Assembly (NCBI GenBank): GCA_900547775.1
Contig: URHW01000001.1
Location: 434,001 to 498,000, forward strand
Length of the DNA stretch: 64,000 nucleotides
Source: an uncultured Mycoplasmatota bacterium
GTDB taxonomy: Bacteria; Bacillota_I; Bacilli_A; RF39; UBA660
Direction: 5' to 3'
Part shown: positions 16,186 to 23,489 of the stretch, one piece after another
Position numbering within the stretch: position 1 is the first letter of the stretch
Layout: each line of letters starts with the position of its first letter
Translations under genes and position numbers: made by a program
The notes under the pieces: generated by a model
What the model saw: the letters and a program-made list of their open reading frames with translations, nothing else
Database searches by the model: none
What the model was told of the DNA's origin: nothing

Positions 16186-17963
16186 TGGAAGGAAAGGATA
16201 TTTTATTACAAATTTTAAATGGCAGTGCGGTAACTTCTTCATTAGCACTTGCTGAGAGTTTGAAGGAAGAAATTAGTGAAGGTGAGGAACTACTTGCTCT
16301 TTATGATAAAAAGGAATATTTGCAGTTTGCAAACAGAGTTTGTAGTTTGGAACGCTTATTTAATCTTTGTTTAAGTTATATTGAAGATGACAATGATAGT
16401 GTACTTTTAAGAAGAAAAGTACTTGCAATTAAGACTTCTTCTTTAACTATTAGCGATTATGTTCTTAGTGATAAGGAAATAAGCGAATTATCTAAAATAG
16501 TTGTGCTTCTTAAGAAGGTAATTGGTGATCTGCATGATAAAGTAACGCTTATAACAAATTCGAGTATTACTAGTGATGATGTTATAAGGATAAAAGAAAA
16601 GTTATCTCGCGAGGAAATATTTACGCCGGACGATATATCACTTACTGAAAGAATTGTTAAATGTGCTAATCCAAGTAATGGAGATATTAACTGGGATAAG
16701 GTTATTACTTATTTAAATGAGTATAATGGTGGAAAGTTGAAGAAACTTGGTGAAGATAAGTTACGTGGTAGACTTTTGGAAAGAGCAAACTTTAAGAATC
16801 CAGATGAAGATATTTTTAAACATCATGATATGATGAAAAGTACATTTAAGCCAGTTTGTAAGATAGAGGAGCATGAAGTAAGACAGAGTGTTAAAGAAGT
16901 CATGGCATCTATTGGTTTTGACTTTGATAAGTTTGATAAGATTAGTGCAGATAAACTCTTAAAGTGTGATTTAGATAGTTTAAGTAAAAGAGCTAAGTAT
17001 CTTTATGATAATGGTTATATAGATATTATTGGCAGTAATAATTATCTAGGTGTTTGTGAAGTATTAAGTGGTGTTAGTTTAGAAGAGTTTATAGATATTA
17101 TTAAAGTTCTAAAAGAATATTATAAATTTACTGATGAGGATGTTAAGAGTTTACTTAAGAGAGGTACTGTTATATTTACTAAGGATGGCTTTGATAATTT
17201 TAAACATAATATGGATATTTTAAGGGAATATAATGTATCAAATAGTGTAGTTGTTACTAGGGGTGTTTTGTTTTTAATTAATGATTATATGAAGAATAAG
17301 AGGCTTATAGCTAAATTACCAGATGGTGTTAGTGTAACTGATTTTCTTAGTGAGAATATTGGGGTGCTTTATGATAGTGAGAGAGTGCTTAATAATTTAG
17401 ATAGTTTTTCTTTATATGGTTTTAGTTTAAGTGATGATAAAGGGGCTTATAGCGTTCTTACAACATTTGATTTAGCAGGAGTATTGGATCAGTTTATTGA
17501 ACTTGGCATTAGTGAACATGTTCATAGTGGTAATAAGGAGTTAAAGGGTATTAAGGATTTAATGGTTAGAAGAATTTTTTATGCTTTTAAAAATGGGCTT
17601 CCAGTTTGGGAAAGTAAGGATAGTTATAGTTTAATTAATGGGACACCTTGTTTAAAAGAGGATGAGATTATTCCACTTATAAGTGATTATCCAATATTAA
17701 TGTATTTAGAAGAAGGTCATAGATTAGCAATATACTCTGATACAACATATGCACAAATTAAGAGAAAGACAGAATTTGTATTTGATAGAATTGTAATTTC
17801 GAGACTTAAAACTTACAGAGTATTTGATAGTTTAGTAAGAGCTGGGGTAAAGCCAGAGGAAGCTATTGTAAAAGCACTTACATTTAATTTACCTCTTGAA
17901 GAGAGTGAAGAGAAGAGTATTTTAAGGATGCTTCATTTAGGTAATGAGGTGAAGAAGTTATGA
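16185..17963 (+). CDS. Helical-repeat hypothetical protein, second gene of the operon
   Basis: A 592-residue soluble protein. From about residue 240 to 420 it shows repeated helix pairs of roughly 35 residues (for example FTDEDVKSLLKRGTVIFTKD then NFKHNMDILREYNVSNSVV). The pattern of a hydrophobic helix pair ending in Leu-x-x-x-Gly/Asn-Val-Ser is reminiscent of mTERF-type nucleic-acid-binding repeats. That likeness is weak and unproven. It overlaps its upstream neighbour by 1 base and the downstream gene by 4. Confidence 0.55.
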   Translation: MEGKDILLQILNGSAVTSSLALAESLKEEISEGEELLALYDKKEYLQFANRVCSLERLFNLCLSYIEDDNDSVLLRRKVLAIKTSSLTISDYVLSDKEISELSKIVVLLKKVIGDLHDKVTLITNSSITSDDVIRIKEKLSREEIFTPDDISLTERIVKCANPSNGDINWDKVITYLNEYNGGKLKKLGEDKLRGRLLERANFKNPDEDIFKHHDMMKSTFKPVCKIEEHEVRQSVKEVMASIGFDFDKFDKISADKLLKCDLDSLSKRAKYLYDNGYIDIIGSNNYLGVCEVLSGVSLEEFIDIIKVLKEYYKFTDEDVKSLLKRGTVIFTKDGFDNFKHNMDILREYNVSNSVVVTRGVLFLINDYMKNKRLIAKLPDGVSVTDFLSENIGVLYDSERVLNNLDSFSLYGFSLSDDKGAYSVLTTFDLAGVLDQFIELGISEHVHSGNKELKGIKDLMVRRIFYAFKNGLPVWESKDSYSLINGTPCLKEDEIIPLISDYPILMYLEEGHRLAIYSDTTYAQIKRKTEFVFDRIVISRLKTYRVFDSLVRAGVKPEEAIVKALTFNLPLEESEEKSILRMLHLGNEVKKL

Positions 17964-18256
17964 TAGATTTTTTAAATAAGTATGGTTTAAGTAAAGAAGA
18001 TATTTTGGAGATTAAAGGGCACTTTGATGAGAAGTTTATTTATAATTTAGGTGTTATGAAAAATAATGTGATTGAGGTCCTTGATTATTTACAAAGCATA
18101 GGAGTTACTAATTTTAAAAATCTTATTTTATATAGGTGTGATTTGTGCTTTATGGATGTGGATTATTTAAAGGAACAACTAAGCAAATATGATGAAAAAC
18201 TAATTGTATATATTATGAATAATGATATTTGTGATTTACTAGATTTTGATATCTAG
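17960..18256 (+). CDS. Small helical protein, third gene of the operon
   Basis: A 98-residue protein. VIEVLDYLQSIGVTNFKNLI followed by MDVDYLKEQLSKYDEKLI gives two or three copies of the same mTERF-like helix-pair pattern seen in the preceding protein, so it could be a detached repeat module. Start and previous stop overlap by four bases. A terminator overlaps its stop. Confidence 0.6.
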   Translation: MIDFLNKYGLSKEDILEIKGHFDEKFIYNLGVMKNNVIEVLDYLQSIGVTNFKNLILYRCDLCFMDVDYLKEQLSKYDEKLIVYIMNNDICDLLDFDI

Positions 18257-18267
18257 TATTTTTTTTA
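18238..18267 (+). terminator. Terminator of the helical-protein operon
   Basis: ACTAGAT-N6-ATCTAGT followed by ATTTTTTTT; the stem includes the stop codon of the last gene. Confidence 0.8.
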
Positions 18268-18307
18268 TTATTTGATATATAATAAATTAATGGGAAAATA
18301 AAAAAAG

Positions 18308-18348
18308 TTAGCACTAACTATTGACAAGTGCTAAAATAGTGGTATAAT
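18308..18348 (+). promoter_or_regulatory. CIRCE (HrcA) operator and promoter of hsp20
   Basis: TTAGCACTA-N9-AAGTGCTAA (18308-18316 and 18326-18334). TTGACA at 18321-18326 lies inside the dyad and TATAAT at 18343-18348 follows after a 16-base spacer. Geometry is identical to the htpG-operon operator at 9124. Confidence 0.9.
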
Positions 18349-18375
18349 TATAATTGTGAAAGGAAGATGAGATTT

Positions 18376-18771
18376 ATGAATTTAATCCCAAGAAATTTTT
18401 TATTTGATGATGATTTGGAGGATTTCTTTGTAACCAAACCTAGTAAAAGAGGTGAAATGAAATGTGATATTTATGAAAAAGATAATAAATATTGTATTGA
18501 ATTAGATGCTCCAGGTTTTGATAAGAAAGATATCAATATTGAAGTAAAAGATGGATACCTTACAGTAAAAGCTCATAAAAAAGAAGAGAGCAAAGATGAA
18601 AAGAAAAATTATATTAGAAAAGAAAGATATTATGGAGAGTATTCTAGATCATTTGCTTTAGGTGATGTTGATATTGATAATATTGATGCTAAATTTGAAA
18701 ATGGTATTTTAAATATTACAGTTCCAAAGAAAGAAATCCAAGAAAATAAAAAATATATTGAAGTTAAATAG
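18376..18771 (+). CDS. Small heat-shock protein, Hsp20/alpha-crystallin family
   Basis: A 131-residue holdase chaperone. The alpha-crystallin domain spans about residues 28-120, with YCIELDAPGFDKKDINIEV, GYLTVKAHK and the closing FENGILNITVPKKE (the GxLxIxxP motif). I chose the ATG at 18376 because AGGAAG sits nine bases ahead; the in-frame ATG at 18367 touches the ribosome site. Regulated by the CIRCE operator upstream, it is expected to be induced with htpG. Confidence 0.93.
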   Translation: MNLIPRNFLFDDDLEDFFVTKPSKRGEMKCDIYEKDNKYCIELDAPGFDKKDINIEVKDGYLTVKAHKKEESKDEKKNYIRKERYYGEYSRSFALGDVDIDNIDAKFENGILNITVPKKEIQENKKYIEVK

Positions 18772-18802
18772 GACTAGCGATGAGCTGGTTCTTTTCTTTT
18801 GT
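18771..18802 (+). terminator. Terminator after hsp20
   Basis: GGACTAGC-N5-GCTGGTTC forms an 8-bp stem with two G-U pairs, followed by TTTTCTTTT. Confidence 0.65.
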
Positions 18803-18990
18803 GATAATTTTTTTCGCGATTTTGAACATAATAAAGTAAAGTAAATGTTAAGTTATTTTAAAAATTATATAGATAATTTCTCTCATAAATGGTTAATAAA
18901 AAATTAAATTAAATGCTGAAAATAAAGCAAATTTTAAAAATCAGAAATTTACAAGTTTGCATCATAGAATATTTTTGGCTAAACATTAAC
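18803..18990. other. AT-rich gap before the surface-protein promoter
   Basis: About 190 bases of very AT-rich sequence. I see no gene, hairpin or repeat in it. Confidence 0.5.
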
Positions 18991-19018
18991 TAGACACGGG
19001 GGGGGGTTGTTATATACT
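18991..19018 (+). promoter_or_regulatory. Promoter with G9 tract in the spacer (candidate phase switch)
   Basis: TAGACA (18991-18996, one mismatch from TTGACA) and TATACT (19013-19018) are separated by 16 bases, of which nine are an unbroken G run (18998-19006). It is the only G or C run of this length noticed in the window. Gain of one G would give the optimal 17-base spacer, loss would give 15. The surface-protein ATG is 25 bases downstream of the -10 box. Confidence 0.7.
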
Positions 19019-19043
19019 AATTATAGAAAGTTAGTGATAAAAT

Positions 19044-20606
19044 ATGAACCAAGAAGAAATAAAAAAGAAGCAAAAGAAAGTAATGATATATATACTTGTC
19101 ATATCGCTTATATGCGTTGTAGGTGTATCATATGCATTCTTTACTGCCGGAATGAGTTCTGAAACAAGCACTACAGTAAGAGCTGATGCCGGAACAATGA
19201 AAATAACTTATGATGGCGGAAATGATATAAATCTTGCTGGAATATATCCTAAAGATGATGTATGGGCTACAAAAACAATAACAGTAACTGGTAATAACAC
19301 AACAGATGCTGAAATGTACTATAAGCTAACTTTAGTAGTAGACTCAAACACATTTAAAACAGATGATCCATTACAATATGAACTAGTAAGTACTAATACT
19401 AGTACTAATGGAGAAATAATTCCAAATATATCTAAAAAAGATATTACTGGTACATCTATCGAATTAGGTAGTGGACACTTTGTAAAAGCAAATAATGCTA
19501 AACATACTTATTTATTAAAGATATATTATCCTAGGAAGGCTACTAGCCAAAACGCAAATCAAGGAGCAGCATTTAGTGCTCATGTAGAGATAACAAGTAC
19601 TAAAGCACCTACTGTTAGTAATTTAGCTAAAGTAATACTGGCAAATAATGAAGTGAAAGCTCCACTTACAACACCAGGAGCAGCAATATCTACTGCTGAC
19701 GAAGCATTACTTGCATCTGCAGAAGATGATTATGGAACTTCTTATTACTTTAGAGGTGCTGTAACAAATAACTATGTAGAGTTTGCTAATAAGTGCTGGA
19801 GAATAGTAAGAGTGAGTGGAGATGGCTCTGTAAAACTTATCTTACATAATGATAATCCAACTGGAGCAGCTAATCCTTGTGATGCTGCAAATAATAGTGC
19901 TAGTGCAGCATTTGCAAGATATTCTGGTGAAACATATAAAAGTGCATTTAATGAAAAAACAGATGACAATGCTTATCTAGGATTTATGTATGGAGCAGCA
20001 GGGGCAACTGATTATGCAAGTACTCATGCTAACACTAATAAAAGTACAATACTAATTAATTTAGAAACATGGTATAATAATAATATATCAGATTATGCTG
20101 ATAAAATAGCTGATACTGTATGGTGTAATGATAAAACAATTGTAAAAGATACAACTTATAATCCATCGTCATATGGTGGAAATGCAACAGGATTAGGATT
20201 TGGTATAAATAAAACATGGTATGGTGCTGCTCAAAGATTATTAAGTACAAGTGGGAGTGCTGGAGGCACTGGGCCTAGTTTAAAATGTAATGGTGACTTA
20301 AGCAAAATAAATTCAAAAGTAGGCTTAATAACAGCAGATGAACTAGCATTTGCTGGATATGCTTATGGATTAGAAAACTCAACAACATATTTACAAGAAA
20401 ATGCTACAGATACTTATTGGTGTTCTTTGTCTCCTGGCCTCTTCAATGGCAGCTACGCTCTCGTTTGGTACATTATCGGCAGCAGTGGTGACTTCGCTCA
20501 CGTCTACGTGTTCTACACTAGCGGGGTTCGTCCTTCAATTTCTCTTAAATCGACGACCAATGTAACCGGAAATGGTACCTCAGAAGATCCTTATGTTGTT
20601 GAATAA
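19044..20606 (+). CDS. Surface-anchored TasA-like protein with variable FGE/DUF6273-like C-terminal domain
   Basis: 520 residues. Residues ~13-35 are an uncleaved or SipW-type signal/anchor helix (VMIYILVISLICVVGVSYAFF) ending in a TAGMSSETSTT segment; the following ~150 residues (GTMKITYDGG, then AEMYYKLTLVVDS) resemble the TasA/camelysin beta domain. From about 240 on lies a domain with CWRIVRVSGDGSVKLI, LETWYNNNISDY, GLITADELAFAGYAYG and a Trp/Tyr-rich end (TYWCSLSPG, later SGVRPSISLK), like the C-lectin/FGE-type DUF6273 ligand-binding folds. Cysteines occur in pairs. The gene is richer in A and C than its neighbours and stands alone behind the G9 promoter. The last ~40 residues carry a very different codon pattern (separate entry). 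Probable adhesin or binding protein at the cell surface. Confidence 0.75.
   Translation: MNQEEIKKKQKKVMIYILVISLICVVGVSYAFFTAGMSSETSTTVRADAGTMKITYDGGNDINLAGIYPKDDVWATKTITVTGNNTTDAEMYYKLTLVVDSNTFKTDDPLQYELVSTNTSTNGEIIPNISKKDITGTSIELGSGHFVKANNAKHTYLLKIYYPRKATSQNANQGAAFSAHVEITSTKAPTVSNLAKVILANNEVKAPLTTPGAAISTADEALLASAEDDYGTSYYFRGAVTNNYVEFANKCWRIVRVSGDGSVKLILHNDNPTGAANPCDAANNSASAAFARYSGETYKSAFNEKTDDNAYLGFMYGAAGATDYASTHANTNKSTILINLETWYNNNISDYADKIADTVWCNDKTIVKDTTYNPSSYGGNATGLGFGINKTWYGAAQRLLSTSGSAGGTGPSLKCNGDLSKINSKVGLITADELAFAGYAYGLENSTTYLQENATDTYWCSLSPGLFNGSYALVWYIIGSSGDFAHVYVFYTSGVRPSISLKSTTNVTGNGTSEDPYVVE
20421..20546 (+). other. Candidate diversity-generating-retroelement variable region
   Basis: Between codons 460 and 501 the base composition changes sharply. 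From 20436 to 20522, 19 of 29 codons end in C (CTC, TTC, AGC, TAC, ATC, GAC, CAC, GTC and so on), whereas only 2 of the ~38 codons before it do. Mutated AAC codons of a retroelement template become NNC codons, exactly this pattern. The segment encodes the exposed end of the lectin-like fold and closes with the conserved GVRPSISL, where the invariant 3-prime end of a variable region would be. No template copy was found in the window. Confidence 0.6.
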
Positions 20607-20684
20607 TAATTAAATCACTTAGGTGGCTTTTTTGTTGACTAATTCTTTTGAGATTTATATACTTTTGGTGTAGGAGATGATTTG

Positions 20685-21572
20685 ATGGGTTTAGTTGTTA
20701 AGAATGTTAATAAGTCTTTTGGAGATAAACATGTTGTTGATAATATTTCTTTTGAGTTAAAAAAGCCTGGTGTGTTTGGACTACTTGGTACTAATGGTGC
20801 TGGTAAGACTACTACTATAAGAATGATTTTAGGTATTAGTAAGAAGGATAGTGGTGAGATTACTTGGGATGGTAAAGAGGTTACTAGGGGTAATGTTAAT
20901 TTTGGGTATTTACCTGAGGAGAGAGGGTTGTATCCTAAGAGTACTGTTTATGATCAGTTAGTTTATTTTGCTAATTTAAAGGGATTAGGTAAGAAAGAGG
21001 CTGATGAGGCGGTAAGGTACTGGTTAGGTAAGCTTAATTTGATGGAGTATATTAATAGTCCTGCTGAGAAGTTATCTAAGGGTAATCAGCAGAAGGTACA
21101 GTTTGTTACAGCGATGCTTCATAATCCGAATTTGATAGTGTTAGATGAGCCTTTTAGTGGGCTTGATCCGGTTAATACTGAGGTTTTGAGTAATATTATG
21201 AAGGAGTTAGTTTCTGAAGGTAAGTATATTATTATGTCTTCTCATCAGATGGGTGTTATTGAGGAGTTTTGTTCTGAATTGGTTATTTTAAATAGGGGTA
21301 AAACTGTTTTGAAGGGTAATTTGAAGAAGATCAAGGATAGTTATGAGACTAATAAGGTTATGCTTGAAACTGATGATGATGTTAAAGATATATTAGATAG
21401 GTTAAAGTTAGATGTTGTTAGTGAGAGTGAAGGGGTTTATATGATAGGTGCTGAGGCACCGGATAGGGACAGATTATTGAAAGAACTTGTTAGGTGTAAG
21501 ATTAATGTTAAAACATTTAGTGTGGTTAAGCCTAGTTTGCATGAGATATTTATTGAGAAGGCAGGTGAGTAG
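20685..21572 (+). CDS. ABC transporter ATP-binding protein (NatA-like)
   Basis: A 295-residue ATPase. It has Walker A GTNGAGKTT, the LPEERGLYPKSTVYDQ Q-loop region typical of NatA-type exporters, signature KLSKGNQQKVQ, Walker B LIVLDEPFSGLDP and switch histidine SSHQM. The C-terminal ~80 residues form the usual regulatory extension. ATG 20685 follows TAGGAGATG. The permease starts directly after the stop. Known relatives export sodium or peptides; the substrate here cannot be read from sequence. Confidence 0.9.
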   Translation: MGLVVKNVNKSFGDKHVVDNISFELKKPGVFGLLGTNGAGKTTTIRMILGISKKDSGEITWDGKEVTRGNVNFGYLPEERGLYPKSTVYDQLVYFANLKGLGKKEADEAVRYWLGKLNLMEYINSPAEKLSKGNQQKVQFVTAMLHNPNLIVLDEPFSGLDPVNTEVLSNIMKELVSEGKYIIMSSHQMGVIEEFCSELVILNRGKTVLKGNLKKIKDSYETNKVMLETDDDVKDILDRLKLDVVSESEGVYMIGAEAPDRDRLLKELVRCKINVKTFSVVKPSLHEIFIEKAGE

Positions 21573-22802
21573 ATGAAGGATTTATTAACTGTTGCTAAGT
21601 TTACGATTAAGGATATGGTTAAAAGAAAGAGTTTTATAGTTACGAATATTATTTTTTTAGCGGTTATCCTTGTGGGGACTAATATTCCAAGAATTATGGA
21701 AAGTTTTAGTAAGGATGATGAATTATCTAGATTACTTTTGGTTGATGAGGGTAATATTTTGGGGGATTATTTATCTGGTCTAGAAGATAATAAAGATTTT
21801 GGATATGATATAAAGGTTATGTCTGGAAAGTATAATAAGAGCGATGCTCAGAAAGCGCTTGATAATGATGAATATGATGAGGTTTTAAGTTTTCGTTTAG
21901 ATAATAATACGATTATGTTTGAGGATTATCGAGCAGATATGAGTTTGGTTGGATCTAATGCTGAGGTTATTGTTAATCAGGTTACTAGTGCTTATTATAA
22001 TATGAAGTTAATGTCTTTGGGTTTATCACAAGATGAGTTAAATGCTCTTAATGTAAGTTTTAAACTGAATACTAATTATTTGTCTAATTCAGATAGTGGT
22101 AATAGTACGTTTGCGATGATGATGTTTTCGATAGTGTTATTTTATGCAGTGTTCTTTTGTGCTAGTCAGGTTTCTTCGTCTGTTACGACAGAGAAAACTT
22201 CTAAGATTATTGAAAGTTTGACGACGTCAACAAGTCCTAAGAATATAGTTTTAGGTAAGACTTTAGGTGTTGGGTTTACTGGGTTATGTCAACTTGCTGT
22301 GCTACTTATTTTTGGAGTTATTTGTGCTAAGTCTTTTTTACCTAGTGATATTTTAAAGGGAGTAATTAATTTAGATTCAATTACTATTGGAGTTTGGGTT
22401 ATTATTTTACTTTATTTTGTTTTAGGGTATGCTTTGTATGCACTTATATTTGCGCTTACTGGTTCTTTGGTGCAGAAGCCAGAGGATATTCAAAGTGCGA
22501 ATAGTCCGGTGTCAATGCTTTCTGTATTTGCCTTTTATTTAGCGTATTTTTCAATGATGAATTCTAAGAGTAGTGTTAGTGTATTTGCTTCGTTATTTCC
22601 TTTTTCTTCACCATTTAGTATGCCATCAAGATATATGCTTGGACTTGCGAGTGTGAGTGATGTGATTGTTTCACTTGTTATATTAGTTTTGACTGCTGCG
22701 CTTATTGGGTATATTTCGGTTAAAGTTTATTCTAATGCAATACTTAATTATGGTAATAAGTTTAGTTTGAAAGATATTGGTAAGTATTTGAAACAGAGAT
22801 AA
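21573..22802 (+). CDS. ABC-2 permease (NatB-like)
   Basis: 409 residues with the NatB layout: one N-terminal helix (~20-38), a ~140-residue extracytoplasmic domain (including DNDEYDEVLSFRLD), then five or six helices from ~165. EKTSKIIESLTTSTSPKNIVLGKTLGVG is the characteristic cytoplasmic coupling segment. Its ATG is adjacent to the ATPase stop codon. A tRNA gene follows. Confidence 0.88.
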   Translation: MKDLLTVAKFTIKDMVKRKSFIVTNIIFLAVILVGTNIPRIMESFSKDDELSRLLLVDEGNILGDYLSGLEDNKDFGYDIKVMSGKYNKSDAQKALDNDEYDEVLSFRLDNNTIMFEDYRADMSLVGSNAEVIVNQVTSAYYNMKLMSLGLSQDELNALNVSFKLNTNYLSNSDSGNSTFAMMMFSIVLFYAVFFCASQVSSSVTTEKTSKIIESLTTSTSPKNIVLGKTLGVGFTGLCQLAVLLIFGVICAKSFLPSDILKGVINLDSITIGVWVIILLYFVLGYALYALIFALTGSLVQKPEDIQSANSPVSMLSVFAFYLAYFSMMNSKSSVSVFASLFPFSSPFSMPSRYMLGLASVSDVIVSLVILVLTAALIGYISVKVYSNAILNYGNKFSLKDIGKYLKQR

Positions 22803-22807
22803 AATTA

Positions 22808-22836
22808 TTGCATAAACATTATTTTTTGTGTATAAT
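22808..22836 (+). promoter_or_regulatory. Promoter of tRNA-Glu
   Basis: TTGCAT (22808-22813), 17 bases, TATAAT (22831-22836), ending 11 bases before the tRNA. Confidence 0.75.
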
Positions 22837-22847
22837 GTTTGTTGCAA

Positions 22848-22923
22848 GGCCTATTGGTGAAATGGTTAACACATTGCCCTCTCAAGGCAACATTCATGGG
22901 TTCGAATCCCATATAGGTCACCA
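22848..22923 (+). tRNA. tRNA-Glu (anticodon CTC)
   Basis: A complete cloverleaf of 76 bases with encoded CCA. The acceptor stem is GGCCTAT/ATAGGTC (one G-U pair), the anticodon stem TTGCC/GGCAA has loop CTCTCAA (anticodon CTC), and the T arm contains GGGTTCGAATCCC. The sequence closely follows Firmicutes tRNA-Glu. A terminator and promoter bracket it. Confidence 0.92.
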
Positions 22924-22933
22924 TATGCTATTT

Positions 22934-22960
22934 AAAGTTCCTTATTTGGGGACTTTTTTA
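22934..22960 (+). terminator. Terminator after tRNA-Glu
   Basis: AAAGTTCC-N7-GGGACTTT (one G-U pair) followed by a T-run. Confidence 0.8.
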
Positions 22961-23018
22961 TTTAATTGGGGTATATTATGAGTATTATTTTACATAATAT
23001 ATAAAGACAAGAAGGTTA

Positions 23019-23221
23019 TTGACAAATGTTAAAAGTTACAATATAATACAAAGCAATACAAAAAAGCACTTGCAAATTAAGTGCCTTGTGTTATAATTTA
23101 ATTATGATAGATGTAATTATCTGTCGGTTATACTTAAACAATAAAGAGATATAGTCTTTTGGGTTAGATGTATCTCCACATTATTTGGAATTTGCACCTA
23201 ATGAATAGGTGCTTTTATTTT
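23019..23221 (+). ncRNA. Putative antitoxin-like small RNA
   Basis: A consensus promoter (TTGACA 23019-23024, 17 bases, TATAAT 23042-23047) and a second, weaker one (TTGCAA 23070, TATAAT 23092-23097) point into a stretch without a reading frame. The stretch ends at a clear terminator, GCACCT-N7-AGGTGC plus T-run (23194-23221). The predicted RNA is about 115-165 bases. Between the promoters lies the hairpin GCACTT-N7-AAGTGC. It converges on the small hydrophobic-peptide gene on the other strand, and its terminator overlaps that gene's 3-prime end, as in type I toxin-antitoxin loci. Confidence 0.55.
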
Positions 23222-23295
23222 AATATGATAGCAAGTGCTACAATGATGAATAGTATTAGCGAAAGTATAAGTACTACCGCTATTAAGTAATCCAT
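23215..23295 (-). CDS. 26-residue hydrophobic peptide, candidate type I toxin
   Basis: It begins MDYLIAVVLI and ends ALAIILK: one membrane-spanning helix with almost only Leu, Ile, Val and Ala, a single acidic residue at the start and a lysine at the end. This is the form of TisB/Fst-like membrane toxins, although I see no sequence match to a named family. It has no ribosome site of its own; its ATG lies inside the preceding 15-codon frame, whose ribosome site is perfect, so it may be translated by coupling. Too short for standard gene finders. Confidence 0.5.
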   Translation of the reverse strand: MDYLIAVVLILSLILFIIVALAIILK

Positions 23296-23330
23296 ATCTT
23301 AAATGTAGATTTTAATTTATATGCTTTCAT
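23283..23330 (-). CDS. 15-residue leader frame coupled to the hydrophobic peptide
   Basis: It reads MKAYKLKSTFKIWIT and stops inside the next frame. The ATG is preceded by AAGGAGGTGA (23344-23335), a full match to the anti-Shine-Dalgarno sequence at good spacing. Basic and short, it could be a leader that delivers ribosomes to the overlapping 26-residue frame, or an alternative product. Confidence 0.45.
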   Translation of the reverse strand: MKAYKLKSTFKIWIT

Positions 23331-23334
23331 ACAA

Positions 23335-23368
23335 TCACCTCCTTGCACATATAAATGCGTGGAGGTAA
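23335..23368 (-). promoter_or_regulatory. Hairpin sequestering the Shine-Dalgarno sequence
   Basis: In the - strand transcript TTACCTCC (23368-23361) pairs with GGAGGTGA (23342-23335) around an inner CGCAT/ATGTG stem. This would hide the ribosome site completely. 5-prime sequestration of this kind is a hallmark of type I toxin mRNAs. Confidence 0.6.
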
Positions 23369-23394
23369 CACCTATAGACTATATCTCTAGTTGC

Positions 23395-23423
23395 ATTATA
23401 CAATATTATGGTATTTAAAACAA
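23395..23423 (-). promoter_or_regulatory. Promoter of the hydrophobic-peptide mRNA
   Basis: On the - strand TTGTTT (23423-23418), 17 bases, TATAAT (23400-23395). The transcript should start near 23388 with AGAGATATAGTCT; the same 12-base core GAGATATAGTCT occurs on the + strand at 23146-23157 within the opposing RNA (an inverted repeat in the DNA). Confidence 0.6.
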
Positions 23424-23489
23424 GAATATCTTGTGGAAAATTCTTTGAATGATAATATTTTTTAATAATTATAAAAGGAGATGTTTACA

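Noticed and set aside
19044..22802. Reverse transcriptase or template repeat partner for the variable region
   Set aside because: No protein in the window shows reverse-transcriptase motifs and no second copy of the C-ending-codon segment was noticed.
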